Shown in pieces: positions 1 to 6,037 of a DNA stretch of 6,037 nucleotides; position 1 is the stretch's first letter; the number at the start of each line of letters is the position of its first letter. The DNA lies in contig JABJMI010000431.1 in assembly GCA_018659505.1 (NCBI GenBank), positions 1 through 6,037 on the forward strand. Reading direction: 5' to 3'. The stretch comes from Planctomicrobium sp. GTDB lineage: Bacteria; Planctomycetota; Planctomycetia; Planctomycetales; Planctomycetaceae. Under the pieces are notes generated by a model, which had not been told where the DNA came from, did no database searches, and was given only the letters and a program-made list of their open reading frames with translations. The translations under genes were made by a program, and so were the position numbers.

Positions 1-844
1 CTGAAAAGATGAGCGCCTGCAAATAGCCCGACTCCTTTACAGAGACCCCTCGTGTGACCTGTAGAAAGGTTGGGAACCAACTCGCAAAGAACATGTACCC
101 TGCACCACGGCAAATTTGTTGTCCACATAGAAACCAGATTCCTCGGTGTTGGAAGATTTGTTTCCAGGGAACAGTTCTCTCAGTTGGCGGGGGAGTTTCT
201 ACTTCGCCTAGGGTTGGTTGAATCAGTTCTCTTTCGGCTGCGTTGACAGACGGATCGTTTTGAGGGCGGTCGTGAAACCAGAGCCAGAAGGTGACGACCC
301 ACAGTAGACCTGGAATAGAATAGATGACGAAGACGAGTCTCCAATCAACGACCGTCAGGAACTCCGCCGTCAGAACGCTCGCGACAATCGCCCCGACTTG
401 CATGCCCATAGTAAAGACACCGCAGGCCATGGTTCGATTCGACAATGGAATCCAATGAGAGATGGAATAACACGCAGCTGGGAACAATCCCGCTTGCGCT
501 GCGCCCATGACCAACTGAGCAACAAGCAGTAACCACAATCCTGGAGTCAGTCCGATACAGAGGGTCGCCAGTGAACCAGCCAGAGTAAACAAGATCAGCG
601 CGAACTTCGCCCCTTTTTGATACGCCAACCAACCTCCGGGAACTTGCAGGACGGCATAGCTCCAGAAGAACATACCCATGAAGATGCCGGACTGTTCGAG
701 ACTCAAACCAAGGTCATCGCGAATGGTACTTTCTGAAACACTGACGGCACTGCGAGTCAAGTAGGCGATCGCAGAAGAGAGAGTCAGTAGCGTGAGGACG
801 CGATAACGAACAATCGTTGGCTTTGAATCGGGAGATTGCGTCAT
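1..844 (-). CDS. MFS transporter, anion:cation symporter (ACS)-like, 3' end outside window
   Basis: Inner-membrane permease of the major facilitator superfamily, probably importing an organic anion such as a sugar acid with a cation. The frame is open from the ATG at 844 to the window edge: 281 codons, about two thirds of a usual 410-440 residue protein. The N-terminus reads MTQSPDSKPTIVRYRVLTLL. Hydrophobic segments lie near residues 14-32, 53-73, 80-98, 103-124, 143-163 and 169-190. A hydrophilic central loop (about 191-228) follows, and the start of the second half is at 235-262. ACS-like hallmarks are the TM1 pattern AYLTRSAVSVS, the TM2 pattern GIFMGMFFWSYAVLQVPGG (53-71), SHWIPLSNR (129-137) and a loop beginning HDRPQNDPSVNAAERELI. 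The start lies 3 bp past the stop of the upstream gene, implying translational coupling. No clear Shine-Dalgarno is present. The substrate is inferred from neighbouring sugar-acid enzymes, not read from the sequence. The family call is firm. Confidence 0.92.
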   Translation of the reverse strand, partial: MTQSPDSKPTIVRYRVLTLLTLSSAIAYLTRSAVSVSESTIRDDLGLSLEQSGIFMGMFFWSYAVLQVPGGWLAYQKGAKFALILFTLAGSLATLCIGLTPGLWLLLVAQLVMGAAQAGLFPAACYSISHWIPLSNRTMACGVFTMGMQVGAIVASVLTAEFLTVVDWRLVFVIYSIPGLLWVVTFWLWFHDRPQNDPSVNAAERELIQPTLGEVETPPPTERTVPWKQIFQHRGIWFLCGQQICRGAGYMFFASWFPTFLQVTRGVSVKESGYLQALIFS

Positions 845-847
845 TGG

Positions 848-1780
848 TTATCCGTTACCGTTCGGAGTTTGGTCTGCGAGTTTTTCCAGAAGCATGTCCA
901 GCAACCGGTCGACTTCCTGTCTTGTCTCGTCATCAAGCGACCATGTGTTGGGCATTCTTCTAGCAGCAGAGGAAAAGATGCCACGCCGCACAAGGATGTA
1001 CTTTTCGATCGCTAAAAAACCGTCTAAGCCTGCCTGTAGTTGCAAGGCGACAATTCCGCAGATCGGAAAGTAGATCTCGTATGCTCTTGCGTAGTTGCCA
1101 CTTTGTAAGGATCGCCACAAGTCGACAATACCTTCCAACAGATCGACACCGGGCATCGTGCCCGTAATACCGCGACGATAGGCGTCAATCAGAAGCAAAC
1201 CGCCTGAACCATCAAGTATACGTGCTCGACCGGCACTGGCGTCTCGCAAGTCGGAAATGTTTGGACCAATTGGTGCTCCTTCTGGCTTGAAAAGAATCTT
1301 CTCTGGACCGAATTCGTCAAGTAATCGCACGTAGAATTGTGTCGAAATCGCAGCCCCGACGTACGATGAAGCATCTTGAACAATCAGAGGAATATCAACC
1401 GCATTTGCTAAGCGGCTGAAATAATCCCATAACGCTGATTCTGGCAAGGCTGCGGAAATCGGAGGGATCGCCATGATCGCGTTCGCCCCGGACTCTTCTG
1501 TCGATCGAGCGTATTCAATTGCAGCTTTGGTACTTTCAGCACCTACACTGGCGACGAGGACTCCACGTCCAGCAGACATTTCAACGATCATACGGTTGAG
1601 TTCGTTACGTTCGTTGGTCGTGAGTCGCAGTAGTTCAGAAACCATTGCAGAGCAGACACCGTCCGCACCGACCTCAAATGACCAGTCGATTTCGCGTTGC
1701 AGACTCTCGGCATCAATGTTGTCGTGTTCGTCAAAAGGTGTATGCAAAATCGGCAATACACCCTCTATCTTGGCAGGCAT
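848..1780 (-). CDS. DHDPS/N-acetylneuraminate lyase superfamily protein, probable 2-keto-3-deoxy sugar acid dehydratase or aldolase
   Basis: A 310-residue class I (Schiff-base) TIM-barrel enzyme, the normal length for the DHDPS/NAL superfamily and probably cytoplasmic. The likely Schiff-base lysine is K165 in ILFKPEGAP. The first strand carries GVLPILHTPFDEHDNID (7-23). Two canonical DHDPS/NAL signatures are altered. The GTTGE-type loop reads CSAMVSELLRLT (43-54), and the strand that normally carries YNxP with the catalytic Tyr reads PLIVQDASS (131-139). K-x-E at 165-167, VQDA at 134-137 and MAIPP at 103-107 resemble, from memory, L-2-keto-3-deoxyarabonate dehydratase (FKxE, MVQDAP, MAMPP). 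A dehydratase or aldolase for a keto-deoxy acid is therefore likelier than lysine biosynthesis or sialate cleavage. It sits 13 bp after the ceramidase-like gene and 3 bp before the permease gene. The region before the ATG holds only a weak GAAAGA. Family call certain; substrate and reaction inferred. Confidence 0.93.
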   Translation of the reverse strand: MPAKIEGVLPILHTPFDEHDNIDAESLQREIDWSFEVGADGVCSAMVSELLRLTTNERNELNRMIVEMSAGRGVLVASVGAESTKAAIEYARSTEESGANAIMAIPPISAALPESALWDYFSRLANAVDIPLIVQDASSYVGAAISTQFYVRLLDEFGPEKILFKPEGAPIGPNISDLRDASAGRARILDGSGGLLLIDAYRRGITGTMPGVDLLEGIVDLWRSLQSGNYARAYEIYFPICGIVALQLQAGLDGFLAIEKYILVRRGIFSSAARRMPNTWSLDDETRQEVDRLLDMLLEKLADQTPNGNG

Positions 1781-1793
1781 TAATATCTTTCAG

Positions 1794-3167
1794 TTAGAGT
1801 AACAACAATGAATTAATAGACCCCGCAATCGCATCAATCAGCCGTTCGAGGCTCCCTTTTGCGAAGGGGGTTTGCCACACTTGGTAGATGTCGAGATCGT
1901 ATTTGTCTTCAGGAGGTAAGTATCCAATCGTGCCGTTGATGAGGTTCATACAAATGATCGTTCGATTCGGAAACCGTTCTCGAAGATCTGTTTGTAATTT
2001 GGAATAGGCTTCGCAACTCGAACCAATCAGGATGGCATCGCCGAGTTGCCAGACGGAATAGGTGATCTCATGTGTTGCACCGTCACCGAGAACTCGACGG
2101 ATATCCCGTTTGCGGCGAAGTCTTTCTTGCAACGCACGATCTTCGCAATCTGCCCGTTGCTGCTCCAACACTTCGGCACTTGGCCAGTCTTTGAGTTCAA
2201 GTTCAAGTTCGATTTGTTTGCAATCACTTTTCGTAGACGGTGAATACGGGCGATGTTTCCAGACAGCTAATGGTGCTCCCGATTCCATCACTCCGGTATA
2301 TGCCAACTCCTCACCTGAAGGAGTCATGTCGTAAAGCGTTGCTAAAGTAGCATGTCCCAGTTGACGACCGTGACGGTCAGCGACATCGACATCGCCCACA
2401 TACTGCTGCTTCGGAGATAACTCTCCAGATGCGCCATGGAGATAGAAAGAATTGGCTCCGGTTTCTCGTTCAATTGTTTCGCGCATCGCCCCGATAAAAT
2501 CGGTAGAGATCGCTTCATTCTCCCAAGCGAGAGTCGTTGGATGACAAGCGTAATTCACGAGGACTGCTCTCATTGTTCCATCAGAATCAGTCAGACGTCC
2601 CACGACGAGTGTAGAGTCCGCACTGTTCTCGGGATTGTAGCCGCAGAGAAAACGATCACTCTCCGGATCAGGTAAATCTCGATTGGACGCAAGCCGACAC
2701 GTTCCCGTATGCCAGTCGAGAATCCCGGCGAATTGATTCGAAAGTGCTGTTCGAATGGAATCAGAAGTTGACTGGTACACCGCTTCCAGCCAGGCTGCTT
2801 GTAAATCGCTCCCTGGCAAACTGGGGTCTGGGTCCATCAGTGGAGCAGCGGCGTGTGTGTGTGTTAAAGCGAAGATCAATTGATCCGCAGCGAGACCGAA
2901 CTCTTCCAGCAGACGTTGTTGGAATCTCTGAAACAGGCTCATCGGTCGCCACCAGCCGAGGTCAGCTTCTACGAAGACCATTGGTGACGAGTCGTTGGAA
3001 ATCGTCAATACGTTTAGTGTAAGCGGACGATGAACGGACGTCGCCACATCGTGCTTCGCTGCTCCCCAGTTTCGCGAATAAATCCCCACGGGAGGAGTGA
3101 TGTCCGCGCGGGCAATTCCGTACATGGCTGAAAGATGATCGTGCCTGCGAGTTTGAAGAGTCGCCAT
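1794..3167 (-). CDS. Neutral/alkaline non-lysosomal ceramidase N-terminal domain protein (predicted Zn-dependent hydrolase)
   Basis: A 457-residue protein of the neutral ceramidase family, whose characterised members are zinc amidases cleaving the N-acyl bond of ceramide. Family landmarks appear in order: GIARADITPPVG (17-28); THTHAAAP (102-109), carrying the predicted zinc and catalytic histidines; NYACHPTTL (205-213) with the second histidine ligand; HGASGELSP (244-252), matching the GDVSP-type loop with the nucleophilic serine (here S251); SSCEAY (383-388), a candidate glutamate ligand E386; and NGTIGYLPPEDKYD (411-424), with candidate tyrosine ligands. The active site therefore looks intact. 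It is shorter than secreted ceramidases (about 640 residues or more) and seems to lack their C-terminal immunoglobulin-like domain. The N-terminus, MATLQTRRHD, is hydrophilic with no signal peptide, so it is probably cytoplasmic. A later ATG at 3125 (M15) directly precedes the domain but has no better ribosome site. It lies 24 bp after the dehydratase gene. Such homologues are common in planctomycetes; ceramide is unlikely to be the substrate in this context. Confidence 0.92.
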   Translation of the reverse strand: MATLQTRRHDHLSAMYGIARADITPPVGIYSRNWGAAKHDVATSVHRPLTLNVLTISNDSSPMVFVEADLGWWRPMSLFQRFQQRLLEEFGLAADQLIFALTHTHAAAPLMDPDPSLPGSDLQAAWLEAVYQSTSDSIRTALSNQFAGILDWHTGTCRLASNRDLPDPESDRFLCGYNPENSADSTLVVGRLTDSDGTMRAVLVNYACHPTTLAWENEAISTDFIGAMRETIERETGANSFYLHGASGELSPKQQYVGDVDVADRHGRQLGHATLATLYDMTPSGEELAYTGVMESGAPLAVWKHRPYSPSTKSDCKQIELELELKDWPSAEVLEQQRADCEDRALQERLRRKRDIRRVLGDGATHEITYSVWQLGDAILIGSSCEAYSKLQTDLRERFPNRTIICMNLINGTIGYLPPEDKYDLDIYQVWQTPFAKGSLERLIDAIAGSINSLLLL

Positions 3168-3191
3168 ACGAATGTCTTTTTGTAGTAGTGG

Positions 3192-4370
3192 TTACCAGTC
3201 TCCAACGCTGCCGTCTTCGTAAAAGACTCGCTGAGGAACCTCTTGCTGGAAAGGATGAGCTTTGACTGCTTCTTCGCTGATTTCAACACCAAGCCCAGGT
3301 TTCTGATTCGGCTTGACTGTACGTGTTTTTAAGTCCAGTTCATATCCTTCGGTGACAATCTCGCTTCTCCAGGGAACGTCGTCATGGACCGATTCACAAA
3401 TGATGTAACTCGTTTGCGAGAATCCAAACTCCAGCGAAGCAGCAGTGCTGACCGGTCCTTGCGGATTGTGAGGAGCCAAAGCAATTCGATATGCGTCGGC
3501 AAGAGCAGCGATGCGGCGTGCCTCGGTGAACCCTCCACAGTGGGTCAGGTCGAGTTGGCAGATCTCACAACCTCTGGCTGTGAAGAGGTCTCGAAATGCC
3601 GCCAGGTGAGTCATGCGTTCACCGGTCGCGATCGGCGTCGTCACTGCGGCGTTGATTGTTGCCAAGCCTTCGATTGATTCGGGCCAGCAAGGTTCTTCAA
3701 AGAAATACAGTCCGTAAGGGTCTAATGCCGTGGCAAATTTCAATCCCATTGCCGGGGAAGGACGGGCGTGGCAGTCAACCATGATGTCAATGTCATCGCC
3801 TACGGCGTCTCGCATCGCAGCAACGCACGCCTCGGCAGCATTGAGGGGTTTCAATCCTTCGATCGGCATCGTCGGAGGAACCGCCATCGACTTGAATGCT
3901 GTAAAGCCATCGGCAACTGCCTTTTGAGCAAGGTCAGCGAACTGTTTTGCGTTATCGACTGGTGTCTCGTAAAAGCTCTCCAAATTTCCACCGCCAAGAT
4001 GGCAATACAACCGGATGAAGTCACGAACCCGACCTCCCCAAAGTTGATGGCAAGGCACTCCGTGAATCTTGCCGATAATGTCCCACAATGCGATATCAAT
4101 ACCAGCAATCGCTGTGGAACGGACGATTCCATTTCCATGCCAAAAATGCTGCCGCCACATCATTTGCCAAAGGTGTTCCACTCTCCGTGGATCTTCGCCC
4201 ACAACAAGTTCTGCAAGATCTTCGGTGGCTGCAACAATACTTCGCGTATGCCATTCAAGTGTCGCTTCACCCCAACCGTATAAACCCGGTTGATCCGTGA
4301 CCACCTTCACAAAGACCCAGTTCCGCATGCGGGCATGACAGACGAATGTTTCAATCGCTGTGATTTTCAT
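3192..4370 (-). CDS. Mandelate racemase/enolase superfamily dehydratase, D-galactonate dehydratase (GalD/DgoD)-like
   Basis: A 392-residue enolase-superfamily enzyme that probably dehydrates an aldonate to a 2-keto-3-deoxy aldonate, using Mg2+. The capping domain starts [10 protein letters not shown], followed by [10 protein letters not shown] (31-40) and [13 protein letters not shown] (89-101). Barrel motifs match the GalD pattern: VDCHARPSP (198-206) with D199 as metal ligand and H201 as base; FFEEP (223-227) with ligand E225; ATGER (248-252) with ligand E251; [10 protein letters not shown] (298-307) with H301 as the second base; and ICES (324-327) with E326. The C-terminal ending YEDGSVGDW closely resembles that of E. 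coli GalD, recalled as about 382 residues. The start at 4370 is chosen because homology begins at this ATG and CAGGA lies 10 nt upstream. The frame stays open further upstream to 4622, but that stretch overlaps the previous gene and has no family resemblance. It is probably the first gene of the tight operon 4370-1. Substrate specificity within acid sugars cannot be read by eye. Confidence 0.94.
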   Translation of the reverse strand: MKITAIETFVCHARMRNWVFVKVVTDQPGLYGWGEATLEWHTRSIVAATEDLAELVVGEDPRRVEHLWQMMWRQHFWHGNGIVRSTAIAGIDIALWDIIGKIHGVPCHQLWGGRVRDFIRLYCHLGGGNLESFYETPVDNAKQFADLAQKAVADGFTAFKSMAVPPTMPIEGLKPLNAAEACVAAMRDAVGDDIDIMVDCHARPSPAMGLKFATALDPYGLYFFEEPCWPESIEGLATINAAVTTPIATGERMTHLAAFRDLFTARGCEICQLDLTHCGGFTEARRIAALADAYRIALAPHNPQGPVSTAASLEFGFSQTSYIICESVHDDVPWRSEIVTEGYELDLKTRTVKPNQKPGLGVEISEEAVKAHPFQQEVPQRVFYEDGSVGDW

Positions 4371-4380
4371 ACGAAAAGTA

Positions 4381-4385
4381 TCCTG
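4381..4385 (-). promoter_or_regulatory. Shine-Dalgarno site of the GalD-like gene
   Basis: On the minus strand CAGGA lies 10 nt before the ATG at 4370. It is the clearest ribosome binding site in the window and supports choosing this ATG over the longer open frame. It falls within one arm of a dyad at 4382-4398, so factor binding or RNA folding there could affect initiation. Confidence 0.5.
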
Positions 4386-4398
4386 ACGTAATGTCTGG
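4382..4398. promoter_or_regulatory. Candidate operator dyad before the four-gene operon
   Basis: An imperfect inverted repeat, CCtGAC-GTAAT-GTCtGG, has arms of six with one mismatched position and a 5-bp centre. It lies 12-28 bp upstream of the dehydratase ATG and overlaps its ribosome site. The size and position would suit a dimeric regulator such as those controlling sugar-acid operons. No regulator gene is in the window, and a dyad of this quality can occur by chance. Confidence 0.3.
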
Positions 4399-4402
4399 CG
4401 TT

Positions 4403-4419
4403 GTGGCTGAAAGTGGCTG
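4403..4419. repeat. Short direct repeat in the intergenic leader
   Basis: GTGGCTG occurs twice with a 10-bp period (4403-4409 and 4413-4419), placing both copies on the same face of the helix. It lies between a weak promoter candidate and the dehydratase start. This may be a regulator site or chance. Confidence 0.3.
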
Positions 4420-4421
4420 CG

Positions 4422-4451
4422 ATAGTATGAGGTAAGACTCTGATAATTCAA
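4422..4451 (-). promoter_or_regulatory. Weak sigma-70-like promoter candidate for the dehydratase operon
   Basis: On the minus strand TTGAAT (4451-4446) and TACTAT (4427-4422) are separated by 18 bp. Each matches four of six consensus positions. The location, about 50 bp before the dehydratase ATG inside a 167-bp gap, is reasonable for an operon promoter. Planctomycete promoters are poorly defined, so this is only a candidate. Confidence 0.22.
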
Positions 4452-4474
4452 GCAGTTAAAATTACCTGCCGAAG

Positions 4475-4496
4475 ATGGCACAAACCTTACTGCCAT
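4475..4496. repeat. Small hairpin downstream of the sialidase-family gene
   Basis: ATGGCA and TGCCAT form a 6-bp stem with a 10-nt loop, extendable by two outer pairs after an internal mismatch. It lies about 40 bp past the stop codon at 4538. It could be a weak transcript-end or RNA-stability structure. It has no run of T directly after it, so it is not called a terminator. Confidence 0.3.
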
Positions 4497-4537
4497 TATC
4501 AAAATGTATTCGGGCGTTTCACTGAGAACACACAAGA

Positions 4538-5779
4538 TTACCAAAGAGGCAATTTGTTGGGTTTCGCCCAGCGAATGCGAGCGAGTAAAACATCTCCATT
4601 GTACCCGGCTCTTGGCATCCATTCTCCTACGGTGATCCAGGATTCGTCAGGGCTGACATTTGTGACGTTGAAGTTACCCATTAATGCGACATGATTGGGA
4701 TCGTCCACTCCATCTCCAACAAGAGGTAAGACTACTTGCTCTGTCGATTTCGTCAGGCAGCGGCGCTCTGGATCGACCTTGGCGACCCAAAGTGGCGACC
4801 GCCAACGAATGACGTTCATATTTGTTGAATCTTTTCTGGTGTAAACCAGATAAAGACCATCGCTGTGAGTCAACCAGTGTTGCTGTGTTGTAGACATCTC
4901 CAGTGGAGTTCCATCTTCCCAACACCAAGGACGTTTTTCGTCCCAATTAAAGCCATCCTCACTGACACTCACATAGCCTCGATTATCCTCTGCACGTATT
5001 GTGATCCAAAAACGATCGTTAAAATTTGTGATGCTGGGTTCCAGAAGTCCTCGACCTTTCTCATTTTTCAATGGAGGTCCAACATCACGTACTTTTAGAA
5101 GGTTGCCGTCATAAGTCGCTTGCACACCGGAGACCATGCGGTTCTTTTCTCCGGGACCAAAGGTGAACGACATCTGGATATCACCATTGGGCAGTACGAT
5201 TCGCTGACCGCAATTATTGGTGTAAATGAACTTTCCTCGCGGATCATCCCACTTTAGAATTTTCCTGCCAGACCACTCACCATCAGCTGATCTAGTGACA
5301 TAGACCGGATACCGAGAGAGTTGCTCCTTGCGCGCGAAATACTTCCCCTTGTAGAAGACAACATGTCCTAAGGCGATCACCGTTTTAGTCTCTGGGTGGT
5401 ACTGTGGCGTTACATCACAAACGGCTGCGAACAATCCATCACTGCGACCGGGAATGGGGTCACGACCGAGTGCAGCAATTGGTTTCGGCTCACTCCATGA
5501 TTTCCCAAAGTCTTTGGAGATTGAAAAGTGAACAGTACCGAAATAGTCGGAACCACCAATCTCCTGCAACGTCATCAAAGCGATTGGCTGACCGTTCTCA
5601 TCTGGCATCATGCAAACTCTGGGGTGAAACCAGGTTTTGCTTTCTCCGTCCCGATTTTCCCAGAGGGTCTCTTTGGAGATCGATGCAATAAGTGGTTCCT
5701 CAGCCTGGAGAGGTGAGAGCATCAGCGCGCTGATAAGCGAAACGCTCAAGACATACAGACGATAGTTTGATTGAGTCAT
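4538..5779 (-). CDS. Exported BNR-repeat sialidase-family protein
   Basis: A 413-residue predicted six-bladed beta-propeller of the sialidase/BNR superfamily, exported. The N-terminus [20 protein letters not shown] continues with LSPLQA and then EEP. This is a good signal peptide: R7, a hydrophobic core at about 8-24, and likely cleavage after A26. One good Asp box, SKDFGKSW (88-95), is visible, with degenerate copies at RSADGEW (163-169) and SEDGFNW (273-279). Possible sialidase active-site counterparts are R53 in FHPRV, E247 in LLEPSI with R262 in ITIRAED, and R327 in RWRSPL. No strict FRIP motif is present, so sialic acid specificity is unproven; it could act on another glycan or only bind one. 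The start at 5779 is preferred because it gives a clean signal peptide and has AGG 6 nt upstream. In-frame ATGs at 5830 and 5827 and a TTG at 5848 would add a polar extension. The gene ends 167 bp before the dehydratase gene. Confidence 0.86.
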   Translation of the reverse strand: MTQSNYRLYVLSVSLISALMLSPLQAEEPLIASISKETLWENRDGESKTWFHPRVCMMPDENGQPIALMTLQEIGGSDYFGTVHFSISKDFGKSWSEPKPIAALGRDPIPGRSDGLFAAVCDVTPQYHPETKTVIALGHVVFYKGKYFARKEQLSRYPVYVTRSADGEWSGRKILKWDDPRGKFIYTNNCGQRIVLPNGDIQMSFTFGPGEKNRMVSGVQATYDGNLLKVRDVGPPLKNEKGRGLLEPSITNFNDRFWITIRAEDNRGYVSVSEDGFNWDEKRPWCWEDGTPLEMSTTQQHWLTHSDGLYLVYTRKDSTNMNVIRWRSPLWVAKVDPERRCLTKSTEQVVLPLVGDGVDDPNHVALMGNFNVTNVSPDESWITVGEWMPRAGYNGDVLLARIRWAKPNKLPLW

Positions 5780-5849
5780 CAGATGCCTGTGACAAAGAGA
5801 TAGATTGCGAAAGGAGGAATTTGACATCATGTGCGAATGAAATTTCAAT

Positions 5850-5864
5850 AGAAACGTTTACACC
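5850..5864. promoter_or_regulatory. LacI/GalR-family-like operator candidate before the sialidase-family gene
   Basis: On the minus strand the site reads GGTGTAAACGTTTCT, with a perfect 8-bp palindrome AAACGTTT at 5852-5859 centred on CG. LacI-family operators (PurR, GalR, CcpA and relatives) typically centre on CG with flanking A/T-rich arms. It lies about 70-85 bp before the chosen start at 5779, a suitable place for repression of the first gene or of the whole cluster. Only the inner 8 bp are symmetric. Confidence 0.3.
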
Positions 5865-5948
5865 TAAATCACTCTCGATGTATACTTGATTTCCCTCGAA
5901 AATGCCCCCCTAACAAACATTCCGAAGTCAAATGGTTTCTGACTGAAT

Positions 5949-5960
5949 GTTCCTTGGAAC
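5949..5960. repeat. Short palindrome in the upstream leader
   Basis: GTTCC-TT-GGAAC is a perfect 5-bp-arm inverted repeat about 170 bp before the sialidase-family start. The rest of 5865-6037 has no recognisable gene. Two minus-strand frames happen to stay open there but show no family resemblance. A run of six C at 5905-5910 is the only other visible oddity. Confidence 0.2.
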
Positions 5961-6037
5961 GTGGTTTTAGGCTGATGTGTCGACAAGTGAAATAAGGATT
6001 GCAGTGTGGGATTATATTTGGCAAGACGAATTGCAAC

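Noticed and set aside
345..632. Minus-strand 95-codon open frame overlapping the permease gene
   Set aside because: It is an out-of-frame shadow of the MFS coding sequence, whose own frame gives clear membrane segments and family motifs. The other antisense or overlapping frames were dismissed for the same reason.
848..1780. Calling the DHDPS-superfamily gene nanA (sialic acid lyase) because a sialidase-like gene is nearby
   Set aside because: The NanA/DapA signatures with the catalytic Tyr are replaced by VQDA and MVSE, which argues against sialate lyase.
2195..2210. Hexamer repeat GTTCAA, about 2.7 copies
   Set aside because: It lies inside the ceramidase-like gene and encodes part of an alternating Glu-Leu stretch (about residues 320-325). 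It is too short to indicate a functional repeat.
4475..4496. Hairpin after the sialidase-family gene as a rho-independent terminator
   Set aside because: The stem is only 6 bp, only moderately GC-rich, and has no T-run directly downstream.
4371..4622. In-frame upstream extension of the dehydratase reading frame by 84 codons
   Set aside because: The extension overlaps the end of the sialidase-family gene out of frame, has no enolase-family resemblance, and the ATG at 4370 has both a ribosome site and the family's usual N-terminus.
5780..5848. Earlier TTG (5848) or ATG (5830, 5827) starts for the sialidase-family protein
   Set aside because: They add a polar stretch ahead of a well-formed signal peptide and have no ribosome site. 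Not fully excluded.
5864..6037. Minus-strand frame open from the window edge to a TAG at 5864, a possible end of an upstream gene
   Set aside because: The 57-residue translation resembles no family I recognise, and a second frame (stop at 5869) is equally open, so the openness is probably chance. Sequence beyond the window edge would settle it.

Overview
The window carries five genes, all on the minus strand and so transcribed from right to left. They look like a catabolic cassette for a sugar acid or decorated glycan. The mix of genes suggests a planctomycete or a similar environmental heterotroph: a secreted BNR-repeat (sialidase-like) protein, an enolase-superfamily sugar-acid dehydratase, a neutral-ceramidase-fold hydrolase, a dihydrodipicolinate synthase (DHDPS)-superfamily enzyme and an ACS-type MFS permease. 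Base composition is balanced, and most starts lack a clear Shine-Dalgarno sequence. The taxonomic guess rests on gene content and style only, with no marker gene in the window.

Layout in transcription order. 6037-5780 is an apparently non-coding leader with a LacI-operator-like palindrome. 5779-4538 encodes a BNR/sialidase-family protein with a signal peptide. 4537-4371 is a 167 bp intergenic gap holding a weak promoter candidate, a 7-bp direct repeat and a 17-bp dyad over the ribosome binding site of the next gene. 4370-3192 encodes a D-galactonate-dehydratase-like enzyme. 3167-1794 encodes a neutral/alkaline ceramidase-domain protein without an obvious signal peptide. 1780-848 encodes a DHDPS-superfamily lyase/dehydratase. 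844-1 encodes an MFS transporter that runs off the window edge, so its C-terminal third is missing.

The last four genes are separated by only 24, 13 and 3 bp and very likely form one operon. The inferred logic is as follows. The secreted BNR protein acts on an external glycan. The MFS permease imports an organic anion such as a sugar acid. The ceramidase-fold protein hydrolyses an amide or other bond on the imported compound. The GalD-like enzyme dehydrates an aldonate to a 2-keto-3-deoxy acid. The DHDPS-family enzyme, whose active-site motifs resemble L-2-keto-3-deoxyarabonate dehydratase more than DHDPS or sialic acid lyase, dehydrates or cleaves that keto acid. The family assignments are well supported by motifs. 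The substrate and the pathway as a whole are inference.
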